64,000 bases of DNA from Tistrella mobilis (GCF_041468085.1 NZ_CP121017.1:4251501-4315500); one strand, 5' to 3'; counted from the first letter of the stretch, positions 16,186 through 27,700 are shown. Translations and numbers: made by a program. Notes: generated from the letters alone by a model not told the origin.

Positions 16186-17296
16186 CGGCAACCGACTCGG
16201 TCAGACCGACATCCCAGCCGGTATCGTCGTCGAAAAACAACCGCCCCCGCTTGACCCGGAGCGCGACTGTCCGGCCGTTGGCGAGACCGAGGGCGTCGGC
16301 CTCCTCGCGCGGCAGTTCGGCCTCGACCAGATCCAGCCCGGGTACATCAAGCTCGATGCGCACCGAGGCGCCGAAAGCGACCAGATGGCGCACGGTCGCC
16401 GGCAGCGCATCGGCCGCACCTGCCGGCAGCACCGCCAGATCATGGGGCCGGACATAGAGCGTACCCTGTTCGGCGCGGGTCGCCTCCAGGCCCGCTGGCA
16501 GCGGCAACCCCGCCGTGCCGGCCCCGCTGACGCCGGCGACCTTCAGCCGCCCCGCCTCCACCATCACCGGCAGTTTGTTGACGTTGCCGAAGAACTGATA
16601 CACGAAGGCCGTCGCCGGCCGGTCATAGACCTCGGCCGGGGTGCCGATCTGTTCAATCCGGCCCTGGGACATCACCACCACCCGGTCGGCGACTTCCAGC
16701 GCCTCTTCCTGGTCGTGGGTCACGAAAACACCGGTCAGGCCCAGATCGTCGTGCAGGCGGCGCAGCCAGCGGCGCAGCTCCTTGCGGACCTTGGCATCGA
16801 GCGCACCGAAGGGTTCGTCGAGCAGCAGCACCCGGGGTTCGATGGCAAGCGCACGCGCCAGCGCCACACGCTGCCGCTGGCCACCCGACAGCTGGTTGGG
16901 GAAACGATCCGCCAGGCTTTCCAGCTGCACCATACGCAGCAGCGATGACACCCGCTCGGCAATCTCGGCCCGGCCCGGGCGGCTGGCGCGCGGCCGCACC
17001 GTCAGGCCGAAGGCGACGTTGTCGAAGACGGTCATATGCCGGAACAACGCATAATGCTGGAAGACGAAGCCCACCCGGCGCTCGCGTGCGCCCAGACGGC
17101 CCGCATCTTCACCGCCGAAGCGGATCGCGCCACGGTCGGCGGTCTCCAGCCCGGCGATGATGCGCAGAAGGGTGGTCTTGCCCGATCCCGACGGCCCGAG
17201 CAGTGCCACAAGTTCACCATCGCGGATGTTCAGGTCGACATCGACCAGCGCGTCATACCCGCTGAACCGCTTGGAGAGGCCCTTGATCTCGATCAT
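16181..17296 (-). CDS. cysA: Sulfate/thiosulfate ABC transporter ATP-binding subunit (CysA-like), orphan
   Basis: This 371-residue ATPase has Walker A GPSGSGKT (34-41), a Q-loop in [21 protein letters not shown] that strongly recalls CysA, the signature LSGGQ (136-140), Walker B LLLDEP (157-162), the H-loop THDQEEA, and a C-terminal TOBE-like regulatory region. CysA energises sulfate/thiosulfate import through CysTW with a periplasmic binding protein. None of those partners is within the window, so the ATPase is either an orphan that serves transporters encoded elsewhere or belongs to another CysA-like anion system. Confidence 0.82.
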   Translation of the reverse strand: MIEIKGLSKRFSGYDALVDVDLNIRDGELVALLGPSGSGKTTLLRIIAGLETADRGAIRFGGEDAGRLGARERRVGFVFQHYALFRHMTVFDNVAFGLTVRPRASRPGRAEIAERVSSLLRMVQLESLADRFPNQLSGGQRQRVALARALAIEPRVLLLDEPFGALDAKVRKELRRWLRRLHDDLGLTGVFVTHDQEEALEVADRVVVMSQGRIEQIGTPAEVYDRPATAFVYQFFGNVNKLPVMVEAGRLKVAGVSGAGTAGLPLPAGLEATRAEQGTLYVRPHDLAVLPAGAADALPATVRHLVAFGASVRIELDVPGLDLVEAELPREEADALGLANGRTVALRVKRGRLFFDDDTGWDVGLTESVAA

Positions 17297-17407
17297 CGTG
17301 CGTGTCCTTTTCCACCACGACCGGAATTGTCCGCGGGGAAAGGGTTCGAGTCAAATGATTTCACAGTCGTACTCAGCGCATACCCGCCATGTCATCCACT
17401 ATATACA

Positions 17408-18349
17408 TTATTTTTTGTGTGATTTTTGCTCGATGCAGGCAATCAGCGTTTCCTTCAGTCCCGGCAGACGCTCCAGGGGAAGGGACAGTTCTGCCTGCGG
17501 GTCAGCCCTGCCGGCAGGGATCAGGGTTCCAGCGAGGCAGATGCTGGCCGGATCATCATATTCGCCAAGCCCGTCGGCAGTGACCGTCACCACCTCCCCC
17601 GGAAGCGGCGGCGCATCGGCGGCACCGCCATGGGGGGCAAGGGCGGCGGCATCGAGGCGCAGCAACACGGTACCGGCACAGCAGGCGGCGCAGGAGGGCA
17701 GATCCCCGGCCGCCTGGCCCAGAGCGGCGGGGACGCCATCAGGCGCATCATCCGGCGCCAGCCCCAGGATCAGCGAGACCAGATCATAAGGTGTCGCCCA
17801 TTGCGCGACGTCCAGGGCCTTGTCGTCGACAGGCGTCGCCGTGTGAATGCCGCCATTGCAGCGGTCCCCCGCCGGCGCCAATACCAGATCCTCCAGCACC
17901 GGCACGCCATTGGCCGTCGCAAGCCGGCCCGACAGCAGCATCGAGAACGCGCCCGTACCGCCGCCATTCTCGACGAGTTCATAGACCAGCCGATCACTGT
18001 CGAAACGGCCGACCAGACGGCTGCCGACCCAGCCCCGCGACCAGCCACCGGGGTTGCCGCCTTCCGGTCCGGCCGGCGGACGAACCATCACCGCCATGTC
18101 CTGGTGACGCTCCGGCATGATCTCTTCTCCCGGACAGCCGGCAAGAGGCAGGCGTTCCAGCGCGGTCTCGCCGGTATAGGCCTGGGAGACCAGGCTGTCG
18201 AAGCAGGCCGGATGAACCCCGGCCGGATCGAAGGACGGCGACGGTACCGCAGACAAGGCGGGGGCAGACAAGGCGGGGGCAGACGAGGCGGGGGCGGCCC
18301 AGGCCAGGCCGGCGATCAGACCGGCGGCGAGCGTGCTGCGGATGCCCAT
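17408..18349 (-). CDS. Hypothetical secreted protein
   Basis: The 313-residue protein has a clear signal peptide (MGIRSTLAAGLIAGLAWA, cleavage around residues 19-24). A low-complexity APALS repeat follows, encoded by a 15-bp minisatellite. The mature part has several cysteines (for example in HPACFDSL, LAGCPGEE, DRCNGG, SCAACCAG and ESLIACIE-like positions), suggesting periplasmic disulfides. I do not recognise a domain with confidence. It lies between cysA and a GcvA-like regulator on the same strand, with 33 bp to the regulator stop. Confidence 0.65.
   Translation of the reverse strand: MGIRSTLAAGLIAGLAWAAPASSAPALSAPALSAVPSPSFDPAGVHPACFDSLVSQAYTGETALERLPLAGCPGEEIMPERHQDMAVMVRPPAGPEGGNPGGWSRGWVGSRLVGRFDSDRLVYELVENGGGTGAFSMLLSGRLATANGVPVLEDLVLAPAGDRCNGGIHTATPVDDKALDVAQWATPYDLVSLILGLAPDDAPDGVPAALGQAAGDLPSCAACCAGTVLLRLDAAALAPHGGAADAPPLPGEVVTVTADGLGEYDDPASICLAGTLIPAGRADPQAELSLPLERLPGLKETLIACIEQKSHKK
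18251..18295 (-). repeat. 15-bp tandem repeat (three copies) in a secreted-protein gene
   Basis: AGACAAGGCGGGGGC occurs at 18251-18265 and 18266-18280, with a one-base variant at 18281-18295. The unit is 15 bp, so copy changes alter the protein by five residues (APALS) without a frameshift, just after the signal peptide. Confidence 0.85.
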
Positions 18350-18382
18350 GACGTCGGATGCTCCTGAATTGCGGGAGAATCC

Positions 18383-19309
18383 TCACTCCCGCCTGGATGG
18401 TTGGGCAGTCAGCGCTTCCTGCCGCAGCCAATCGGTGAAGGCCAGGACCCGCGGATCGTTCCAGCCGGTCTCGGTCGACACCAGATGATAGGCCTGTGCG
18501 GCCTGGATCTGAATGGAAAGTGGCCGCACCAGCCGCCCCGCGGCCAGATGATCGGCGATGAGCGCGCTGCGCCCCATGATCACCCCCTGCCCGGCAACGG
18601 CCGCAGCCACCGCCACACCGGTGTCGTTGATCCGCATCTGCCGGTCCAGATCATCAGGCGGGTTGAGCCCGGCAGTGGCGAAGAAGCTCCGCCAGGAGAC
18701 GGCGACCTCGCCACCTGTCACATCGGCGTCGTGGATCAGGGGCAGATCAAGCAGGGCGGCAGGTTCGGTCACCGGTCCCAGCCGCTCCAGCAGGGCGGGG
18801 CTCATCACCGGCCCGAGCGTCTCGTCCATCAGCCGCTCGGAAACCAGCGGCCCGTCGATCGTCGGCACATAGCGGATGGCGAGGTCGACCGTATCGCGAT
18901 CGAAATCCACCAGCCGGGTCTCGGCACGCAGGAACAGCTCGACATCCGGATAGGCCTCGCGGAACCGGCCGAGCCGAGGCGCCAGCCAAAGACTGGCAAA
19001 GGAAGAGAGCACGCTGACGGTCAATCGCCCGCCCAGATCACGCCCGCGCAGTTCGGCGGTAGAACGGGCGATGCGGTCGAAGCCGTCGGTCAGCCCCGGC
19101 AGATAGGCGCGCCCGGCCGCCGTCAGCAGCAGGCCGTTGGGCAGGCGGCGGAACAGCGTGACGCCAAGCCAGGCCTCCAGCCCCTTGATCTGGTGGCTGA
19201 CCGCAGCCGGCGTCACGTGAAGCTCTTCCGCCGCACGGGCAAAGCTGGAATGACGGGCAGCGGCCTCGAAGGCGCGCAAGCCGTTCAGGGGCGGCAGTTT
19301 ACGGGGCAT
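18383..19309 (-). CDS. LysR-family regulator, GcvA-like
   Basis: The 308-residue protein starts MPRKLPPLNGLRAFEAAARH, a hallmark of GcvA-like LysR proteins. The helix-turn-helix is at about residues 20-45 (FARAAEELHVTPAAVSHQIKGLE) and a type 2 periplasmic-binding effector domain follows. The ATG at 19307-19309 is chosen because the longer frame upstream has no LysR similarity. It is divergent from a DUF1127 gene, a pairing common in alphaproteobacteria. The target and effector are unknown; glycine-cleavage control should not be assumed. Confidence 0.85.
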   Translation of the reverse strand: MPRKLPPLNGLRAFEAAARHSSFARAAEELHVTPAAVSHQIKGLEAWLGVTLFRRLPNGLLLTAAGRAYLPGLTDGFDRIARSTAELRGRDLGGRLTVSVLSSFASLWLAPRLGRFREAYPDVELFLRAETRLVDFDRDTVDLAIRYVPTIDGPLVSERLMDETLGPVMSPALLERLGPVTEPAALLDLPLIHDADVTGGEVAVSWRSFFATAGLNPPDDLDRQMRINDTGVAVAAAVAGQGVIMGRSALIADHLAAGRLVRPLSIQIQAAQAYHLVSTETGWNDPRVLAFTDWLRQEALTAQPSRRE

Positions 19310-19545
19310 GGCGTGTCCGGACCGGGTGCCGTCTCCGGCTCGACAGGCCGTTCCGGCGACGGTGAAGGACGGGCAGGCCTTCATCGTGCCCGTCGCCGCC
19401 CCTCGTGACCCACGAATAGTTTTCCTAAGGGAGTGTACGAGAAAGCCTCGTTTGCCCGCAATCGGCTCAGGGCGGAAGATGCAGTCACCGCCGGAGCCGT
19501 CCCTCTGCCCCCTCCCCCCATCCGGCGGCTCCCTTCCAGCCGGAG

Positions 19546-19806
19546 ATGACGAAGATGACCGTCGTGACCCTGCGGCACCGCGCCGACGCCTGCGCGGGAG
19601 CCGGACTGCCCCCCGTTCGCGCCCAGGCCGCCGTGAAGCCGGTTCACGGCCTGATCGAACGGATGATCGCCACCCTCGGTCTCTGGGCCGAGCGCCACCG
19701 GCAGCGCCGCTGCCTGGCGACGCTCGATGCGCATCTGCTGCGCGATCTGGACATCGACCCGATCGATGCATCGCGGGAGGCGAACAAGCCCTTCTGGCGC
19801 GCTTGA
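19546..19806 (+). CDS. DUF1127 (YjiS-like) small protein
   Basis: This 86-residue protein ends with the DUF1127 signature: RHRQRRCLATLDAHLLRDLDIDP, then EANKPFWR (about residues 49-85). Small arginine-rich DUF1127 proteins in alphaproteobacteria have been linked to phosphate and stress regulation and RNA binding, but the exact role here is unknown. It is divergent from a GcvA-like LysR gene that may control it. In-frame Met codons at residues 1 and 4 make the exact start uncertain. Confidence 0.85.
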   Translation: MTKMTVVTLRHRADACAGAGLPPVRAQAAVKPVHGLIERMIATLGLWAERHRQRRCLATLDAHLLRDLDIDPIDASREANKPFWRA

Positions 19807-19825
19807 CCGCCACATCCGCCCCCGC

Positions 19826-19864
19826 AAAAAAATGGCCGCGGCTCCCGACCGGAGCAGCGGCCAT
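19826..19864 (-). terminator. Rho-independent terminator of the dctPQM operon
   Basis: On the reverse strand the hairpin ATGGCCGC-(GCTCC/GGAGC)-GCGGCCAT (19832-19864) is followed by a run of T residues (19831-19826). It lies 25 bp after the dctM stop at 19889. Confidence 0.9.
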
Positions 19865-19888
19865 TCCCGTTTCAGGCCCTGCACGTCA

Positions 19889-21184
19889 TCAGCCGACCAT
19901 GGCGTTGCCGAACAGGGTGTTGGGCAGCCAGAGCGAGATTTCCGGCACATAGGTGATGATGATCAGGAAGGCGATCAGGATCATCAGCCAGGGCCAGGCT
20001 GCCTTCACCACGCTCAAGACCGGCATCCCCGTTATGCCCGATGTCACGAACAGGTTGAGCCCGACCGGCGGCGTGACCATGCCGATCTCCATGTTCACCA
20101 CCATGATGATGCCGAAATGGATCGGGTCGATCCCGAGGCCGGTGGCGATCGGGAACAGGATCGGCGCCAGGATCAGGATGATCGCAGAAGGCTCCATGAA
20201 GTTGCCGGCGACCAGCAGGATGATGTTGACCACCAGCAGGAATTGCCAGGGCGCCAGCCCGGCTTCGGTGATGCCGCGGGCGATCGACTGCGGGATCTGC
20301 TCGGTGGTCAGCACATGGGCGAAGAGGAAGGCGTTGGCGATGATGAACAGCAGCATCACCGTCACCTTCGCCGCATCGACCAGCACATGCGGCACGTCGG
20401 TGATCTTCAGGTCGCGATAAATGAACAAGGCGACCACGGCGGCGTACACCGCCGACACCGCCGCCGCTTCGGTGGGGGTGAAGATGCCGCCATAGATGCC
20501 GCCCATGATGATCACGATCAGGAGCAGACCCCAGAGTGCCTTGCGGCCGGTGCGGAGCACTTCTGAAAACGGCGCCCGCGGCTGGCGCGGAATGCCGTTC
20601 ACCCGGGCAGAGATGTAGATGGCCACGCCCAGCATCAGTCCGAGCAGGATGCCCGGGATGACGCCGGCCATGAACAGCCGGCCGACCGAGCTTTCGGTCG
20701 CCGCAGCATAGACGACCATCACCAGCGAGGGCGGGATCAGGATGCCGAGGGTGCCGGCGTTACAGACCACGCCCGCAGCAAAGCTCTGTGTATAGCCGGC
20801 GCGGACCATGCCGGCGATCACGATGGACCCGACGGCAACCACCGTGGCGGGCGATGAGCCCGATACCGCCGCGAACAGCATGCAGGCCACCACCGAGGCG
20901 ATGGCGAGGCCGCCATACATGTGGCCGACGCAGGCATTGGCAAAGGCGATCATCCGCCGCGCCACACCGCCTGTGGTCATGAAAGCCCCGGCCAGCACGA
21001 AAAACGGGATGGCCAGCAGGGTATAGAGTTCGGCGGTCTGGAAGAACTTCAGCGCCAGCGACGCCATGCTGTCGTTTGCGAACAGCAGAATGGTGAGCAG
21101 GCTGGACAGGCCGAGCGAGATGGCGATCGGCATCCCGATGATCAGGAAGACGAAGAGCGCCACGAACAGGAAGAGTGTGGTCAC
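19889..21184 (-). CDS. dctM: TRAP transporter large permease (DctM)
   Basis: The 431-residue, very hydrophobic protein has about 12 membrane segments and typical DctM blocks: the N-terminal FLIIGMPIAISLGLSS, SGSSPATVVAVGSI, and the GMVTPPVGLNLFV motif near the C-terminus. It forms the sodium-driven transport channel with DctQ for substrate delivered by DctP. Its ATG overlaps the dctQ stop by 4 bp. The strong terminator follows directly, so it is the last gene of the operon. Confidence 0.93.
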   Translation of the reverse strand: MTTLFLFVALFVFLIIGMPIAISLGLSSLLTILLFANDSMASLALKFFQTAELYTLLAIPFFVLAGAFMTTGGVARRMIAFANACVGHMYGGLAIASVVACMLFAAVSGSSPATVVAVGSIVIAGMVRAGYTQSFAAGVVCNAGTLGILIPPSLVMVVYAAATESSVGRLFMAGVIPGILLGLMLGVAIYISARVNGIPRQPRAPFSEVLRTGRKALWGLLLIVIIMGGIYGGIFTPTEAAAVSAVYAAVVALFIYRDLKITDVPHVLVDAAKVTVMLLFIIANAFLFAHVLTTEQIPQSIARGITEAGLAPWQFLLVVNIILLVAGNFMEPSAIILILAPILFPIATGLGIDPIHFGIIMVVNMEIGMVTPPVGLNLFVTSGITGMPVLSVVKAAWPWLMILIAFLIIITYVPEISLWLPNTLFGNAMVG

Positions 21185-21753
21185 CGGCCCCTCCCTTCCC
21201 GACCGGACGTGCCTGCCGTCGGATCATCCTTGCCCCGCTGGTCGAGGGCCAGGGCCTCGGCCGCCTCGTCGGCGAGCTGGAAGCCGTCGGCCCGCCCGCT
21301 GAGGATCGCCCAGCCCTGCTCGATCAGCCTGAGCCCCAGCAGGGCAAAGCCCACCGGCAGGATGATCGACAGCATCCAGCGCTCCACGGGGATGTCCTCG
21401 GCCTCGATGCCGAGCGTCATCATGCGGTCGGTGTAGTTCCAGGATCCCCAGAACATCAGCCCGGCATAGAGCAGCGCCAGGGCGACGGCCACAAGCCCCA
21501 CCACTCTGCGGGGGGCAGCCGGCATCATCTTCACCACCAGGTCGATGCCGATATGGGCATGGACCCGCACACAGTACGAGATGCCGATCATGATCAGCCA
21601 GGCGAAGAGATAGAAGGTCGCCTCAAGCGCCCAGACCAGGCCGCTGTTGAACACGTAACGCAGCACCACCTGGACGAAGGTGAGCAGCGTCATGGCAGCC
21701 AGGAGGAAGGCGATCGCGCCTTCCTCCAGCCGTCCCCAGATGCGGGCGATCAT
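21181..21753 (-). CDS. dctQ: TRAP transporter small permease (DctQ)
   Basis: The 190-residue protein has four hydrophobic segments and the DctQ features: TFVQVVLRYVFN near residue 25-36, the second-helix FYLFAWLIMIGISYCVRVHAHIGID block and an acidic, disordered C-terminal tail. It is the membrane partner of DctM. It lies 32 bp after dctP and overlaps dctM by 4 bp. Confidence 0.92.
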   Translation of the reverse strand: MIARIWGRLEEGAIAFLLAAMTLLTFVQVVLRYVFNSGLVWALEATFYLFAWLIMIGISYCVRVHAHIGIDLVVKMMPAAPRRVVGLVAVALALLYAGLMFWGSWNYTDRMMTLGIEAEDIPVERWMLSIILPVGFALLGLRLIEQGWAILSGRADGFQLADEAAEALALDQRGKDDPTAGTSGREGRGR

Positions 21754-21785
21754 TGCGGTGATCCCGTGGACGGGGTCGCGGCCGC

Positions 21786-23099
<1,314 letters not shown>

Positions 23100-23681
23100 A
23101 TGAACCGGCTCTGCGTCTTCTGCGGCTCCAATCCCGGCGATGCTCCCGCCTTCACCGAGGCGGCACGGCATCTGGGCCGCGAACTGGCCCGGCGGCAGCT
23201 GGGCCTGGTCTATGGTGGCGGCCGTGTCGGCCTGATGGGCCAGGTGGCGGACGCCACCATGGCGGCGGGCGGCGAGGTGATCGGCATCATCCCCAAGGCG
23301 CTGGAGGACCGTGAAGTCGGCCATCGCAACATCACCGAACTCCGTGTGGTGGGCTCGATGCATGAACGCAAGGCGATGATGGCTGACCTCTCGGACGGCT
23401 TCATCGCCCTGCCCGGCGGGATCGGCACGTTCGAGGAACTTTTCGAGGTCTGGACCTGGGCCCAGCTCGGCAGCCATGCCAAGCCCGTCGGCCTGCTCGA
23501 CGTCGACGGCTTCTATCAGCCGCTGCTCGACTTCCTGCATCACGTGGCGCAGCGCGGCTTCATGAAGCCCCAGCATCTCGATATCCTGCTGGTCGACACC
23601 GATCCTGCCCGGCTGATCGAACGCTTCGCAGCCTATCGCCCGAAGGTCGAGCACAAATGGATCGAGATCGAGGAGCGCTGA
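23100..23681 (+). CDS. LOG-family nucleoside 5'-monophosphate phosphoribohydrolase (TIGR00730 type)
   Basis: The 193-residue protein has the lysine decarboxylase-like Rossmann fold: VFCGSNPG near the start, LVYGGGRVGLMG (about 36-47), the signature PGGIGTFEE (105-113) and the preceding conserved SMHERK. LOG enzymes split ribose 5-phosphate from nucleoside monophosphates; in plants and some bacteria this activates cytokinins. The ATG is preceded by GAGGAGAGAGA. In bacteria the physiological role is usually nucleotide salvage. It is convergent with a MarR gene, with six bases between their stops. Confidence 0.88.
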   Translation: MNRLCVFCGSNPGDAPAFTEAARHLGRELARRQLGLVYGGGRVGLMGQVADATMAAGGEVIGIIPKALEDREVGHRNITELRVVGSMHERKAMMADLSDGFIALPGGIGTFEELFEVWTWAQLGSHAKPVGLLDVDGFYQPLLDFLHHVAQRGFMKPQHLDILLVDTDPARLIERFAAYRPKVEHKWIEIEER

Positions 23682-23687
23682 GCCGCC

Positions 23688-24116
23688 TCAGTCGATCCGG
23701 GCGATCACCTGATCAAGGTCGTCCATCAGCCGGCTGCGCAGATCCGGCCCCAGCAGGTCTGCAAGTTCAGTCTGGGCGGCCCGCCACAGCGGCGCCGCCC
23801 GGCGCAGCACTGCCCGCCCCTCTTCCGTGATGACCAGCAGACGGCGGCGGCGATCATCCGGATCCGCCCGGGTCTCGATCAACCCTGCCTGCTCCATCGG
23901 CTTCAGATTGCGCGTCAGGGTGGTCCGGTCGGTTACCAGCCGCTCCGCCAGCTGGCCAAGCGGCGCCGGGCCGTCGGCCCTCAACAGGGCGAGCACCGGG
24001 AACTGGGTGATCCGGAGCCCGGCCGGCTCCAGCCGCCGGTCGTAGAGCCGCGTGACCTGCCGCGCCGCCTGACGCAGACGCAGGCAGGTGCAGGGAAGAT
24101 CCGTCCCGCCGGTCAT
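23688..24116 (-). CDS. MarR-family regulator paired with a thioesterase
   Basis: The 142-residue protein has a MarR winged helix: LAERLVTDRTTLTRNLKPMEQAGLIETR plus the wing DPDDRRRRLLVITEEG. Residues 8-11 contain a Cys-Thr-Cys (PCTCLRLRQAARQVTRLYD), found in a MarR subgroup whose N-terminal cysteines could sense oxidants; that is an inference. The ATG at 24116 is preceded by GAGAGA and gives the standard N-terminus. A 22-bp perfect palindrome lies between it and the divergent thioesterase. Confidence 0.85.
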   Translation of the reverse strand: MTGGTDLPCTCLRLRQAARQVTRLYDRRLEPAGLRITQFPVLALLRADGPAPLGQLAERLVTDRTTLTRNLKPMEQAGLIETRADPDDRRRRLLVITEEGRAVLRRAAPLWRAAQTELADLLGPDLRSRLMDDLDQVIARID

Positions 24117-24160
24117 TCTCTCTCCTTGCCGTCCATGCTGCACCGCATTACGCTGCAACA

Positions 24161-24182
24161 AAAGAGTGTATATACACTCTTT
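24161..24182. promoter_or_regulatory. 22-bp perfect palindrome, probable MarR operator
   Basis: AAAGAGTGTAT-ATACACTCTTT is perfectly symmetric and lies between the divergent MarR and thioesterase genes. It is AT-rich within GC-rich DNA and is the obvious operator for both promoters. Confidence 0.85.
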
Positions 24183-24212
24183 TACATGGACAAGCAGGAC
24201 GGGAGTTGCTCC

Positions 24213-24734
24213 ATGACCACCGAGATCAGTGCTGCGGCAGCCGAAGCGACCGGGGGCCGGGGTATCGGCGTTGCCAGCCTTGACGAGATCGCCGACATCT
24301 CAGGGCTGGAAATGCTGCAACGCCTCGCCGCGGGGGAACTGCCCCGCCCGCCGATCGGCGCCACGCTGAATTTCGATCCCGAAACGGTAGAGCACGGCCG
24401 TGTGGTCTTTGCCGGCACGCCGCTCTTCGACCATTACAACCCGATCGGCACCGTCCATGGTGGCTGGATCGCGGCAATGCTCGACAGCGCGCTCGGCTGC
24501 GCCGTGCACAGCACCCTGCCCGCCGGGTCGGCCTATACCACGGTCGAGATCAAGGTGAACTATCTGCGCCCGGTGACCACTGCGACCGGGAAGATGCGAG
24601 CCGAGGGCAAGGTCATCCATGTCGGCCGCAGCTTTGCGACCGCCGAGGCCACACTCACCGACGAGGCCGGCAAGCTCTACGCCCATGGCACCACCACCTG
24701 CGCAATCTTCCCGCTGTCACGCCGGGCGGGGTGA
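24213..24734 (+). CDS. PaaI-type hotdog-fold thioesterase
   Basis: The 173-residue protein has the hotdog thioesterase core: FDHYNPIGTVHGGWIAAMLDSALGCAVHS (about residues 70-98, with the HGG substrate loop and the catalytic Asp in MLDSALG), then TTVEIKVNYLRPV and the terminal strands. Such enzymes hydrolyse acyl- or phenylacetyl-CoA thioesters. The ATG at 24213 is preferred because GGGAG precedes it by about 8 bases; the in-frame ATG at 24186 lies just after the operator and has no ribosome site. The divergent MarR gene likely controls it. Confidence 0.85.
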   Translation: MTTEISAAAAEATGGRGIGVASLDEIADISGLEMLQRLAAGELPRPPIGATLNFDPETVEHGRVVFAGTPLFDHYNPIGTVHGGWIAAMLDSALGCAVHSTLPAGSAYTTVEIKVNYLRPVTTATGKMRAEGKVIHVGRSFATAEATLTDEAGKLYAHGTTTCAIFPLSRRAG

Positions 24735-24773
24735 TCCCCGCCCGGACATGATCAGCAGAATCGGCGCCGCGGA

Positions 24774-27700
24774 TCACCAGGAGAAGCGCAGCCCGGCGGT
24801 CAGCCGATGGTCGCCGCCGGTCTCGTCGATCGCACCGGCATAGCCGACACCCAGCGTCACGCCAGGTGCGACATCGGCCTCGACCGCCGCGCCGATCCGG
24901 CCGGTGGTCCGCCCCTGCGAGATACCCTCCACCTGGAAGGTGTTCGCCGGGTCGCCGGTGAAGTGGGCCGTCAGCGTCTGATCGCGATCAAGCAGTTCCT
25001 GCCCGACACCCAGAGTGAAGCTCGGCCGGATCACGGTCTCGCCCTTCGACGCATCGCCATAGGCCGTAGAGAAGCGCACCCCGGCGAAGGCTTCCAACCC
25101 TTCGACCGTGCCCCCCTGGACCACCAGCGCCGCAGCGCCGGCACCGGTTTCGGTGACGTCATCACTCTTCTGCCGGTCATAGATCAGGCGCAGCATCGGG
25201 GTGACGGTCCAGCTCGGGGCCCCCGCCGCCGCCTCGGGCGTGCCCGGTTTCGCCCCAGGCACCACAAGATCGGTCGAAACGCCGATCGCGGCCGTCACCT
25301 GATCGGTATCGAAGCTGCCCCGGGCCGTGCGGTCGGTACCGGTGATCGACCGGTCGGCGTCAGAGGACGACCGGGTATAGGCGACCACCGCATCCAGCGT
25401 CACCGGCCCGGCCGGCACCGCACCATAGCCGCCGACATGCCAGCCGGTGGTGTCGATCCCGGCATCCCGGCTGCGGGCAGTGGTCCGACCGTCGGTCACG
25501 CCGGCTGCAATGCCGAGGCGCGCCGCCTCACCCACTGCAAAGTCGATGCCCACCGCCGTGCCGGCGCTCCGCCAGCGCAGATCGCCCGCCGCATCCTCAC
25601 CGCTGGTCCGGCCGGTATTGCCGAAGCCGGTGATCCAGGCACCGCGATGACCGGCATGGGCGGCGTTTGCCGCCCCGTCGACGAAGGCCCGGCCCGTCCC
25701 GCGCAGATAGCGCCAGTGGCCGGCATATTCGGACCCGGCAAGATCGCCGAGGGCCGCCGCCGCATCGGCATCATCCAGCGCCGCCAGTTCGGTCAGCAAC
25801 TGGTCGCGATCCCCGGTCGCCGTCAACCCCTGGGTCTCCAGCACGGTTGCGACATTGCGGGCATTGCGGGTGGTGGCGAGCGCCCGGAAGCCGTTCTCGG
25901 TATCCACCAGCCTGAGCGAGATCACGTCGCCATCAGCCAGCAGCCGTCCGACCAGACCGGCCCGATCGGTCTCGACCGTATCGAAGGTACCGGTGATGCC
26001 GTCGGCCGCCGTGATCAGCTCGGTGCTGGCATAGCGCGGCGTGCTGCCGTCGAACGAGCTGAGCGACAGCGTGCCGCCCTCGATCGTGGCGGCACCGCCC
26101 ACCACCAGCCGGTCGGTGACCGTGCCGCCCGCACCGTCCGCGGCATATTCCATGGCGAGCGTGCCGGTTGCGGTCTGGGTGAAATCACCGGTGACGGTGA
26201 TGGTGCCGATCGAATTGCCCGGCGCCACCTGGCCCTCGCTGATCAGATCGCCGTCGATCGTGCCATTGCCGGAAAGCGTGCCCGCGGCCCCGACCGTCAT
26301 CTCATCGCCGGTGAAGCGGCCGTCGAGACGGACACCCCCCTCGTTCACATCGAAGGCGGCAGCGAGCAGATTGCCCGAGAAGCGCCAGGTGCCGGCCCCC
26401 TCCTTCTCGATCAGACCGAAACCACCGAGATCATGGGCGAAACTGCCGCCGCCTTCGAAGGTGGCGACGCTGTCTTCCCGATCGTGGGCGGCATCGAGGT
26501 CGTTGATCTCTCCCGCCAGAACGTCGCCATCGATAACGGCGCCGTCCCGCACGGTCAGCCAGCGCTCGTCGGCATCTTCCGAGAAGGTCAGGGCCCAGCC
26601 GTCTTCATTGGCGCCAAGCCGCCCGCCGATATCGGCGATATTGACCATACCCGCGTCATAGATCACACCGCCCCGGATCTCACCGCGGTTGACCAGTGTC
26701 GGAGTATCGATCGACAGGGAGTCCGGGTCGATCGAACTGGTGAAGACGATGCCGAGGGCCGCGGAAATCAGGCCGCCCGCCTGATTCTCGACGGAAGCCT
26801 CACCACCGGCCTGGATCGCCAGGCGCTCTGCCTCGATCACACCGGCATTGACCACGTCGACCAGACCGTCGGCATCGGAAGAAATGGCGACGCCACCGGT
26901 GATCCGGCCTGCGGCCGCATTGGCCAGCATGCCGTCGCCGATAAGGAACATGGCGGGCGCATGCCGCTCGTCATTCCCGCCCGAGATGGCGCCCGCATTC
27001 TCGATGTCGAAGCCGCCTTCGACATCGATGGCACTGATCCCGCCGGTGATCTCGCCGCCCGCCCGGTTGACGATCGACACATCATCGGCCGTGGCGTAGA
27101 CGCCATAATCCTCGCCGGTCAGGAAGCCGGCATTGTCGATGTCGAGCGTATCGACCTCGGCATCAATGGCCGTGACGCCGGCGATGCGCGCGCCCGACAG
27201 ATTGACCACATCAAGCGAACTGGCCTCGGTCTCGTCATCGACGCCGGCCCGGATGCCATAGGCGTTCGTGCCGGCAATCAGACCGGCATTGGTAATCACG
27301 GCACCATCGGCATTTACCAGATCAATCACGGCGGAATTCGGGTTGCCGTCCTCATCGCTCTGGCCGGTTCGGATCACCACACCGCCGCTGCGGTTGTCGA
27401 TCACGGCATCGCTGCCGCTCAGCACCATGCCGCCAGCAATCAACCCGGCCTCATTGCGAATGCGGATATCGGCGCCGGAGGCGCTGACAGCGAAGCTCTG
27501 ACCGGCGATCCGCCCGCCGATATTGTCGAGCACGAAGCCGTCACCGCCGCCCGCCACGATGGCGATATCGCCCAGGATCTGCCCCTCATTGCGGATGGCA
27601 CCGGCATTGCCGTCCACGTCGCCGAGGTCGAGGATCGTGGTTCCTGCCGAGGACACCACGCCACCGGCAGCATTCACCAGGCTGCCACCCGCGAGTTCAA

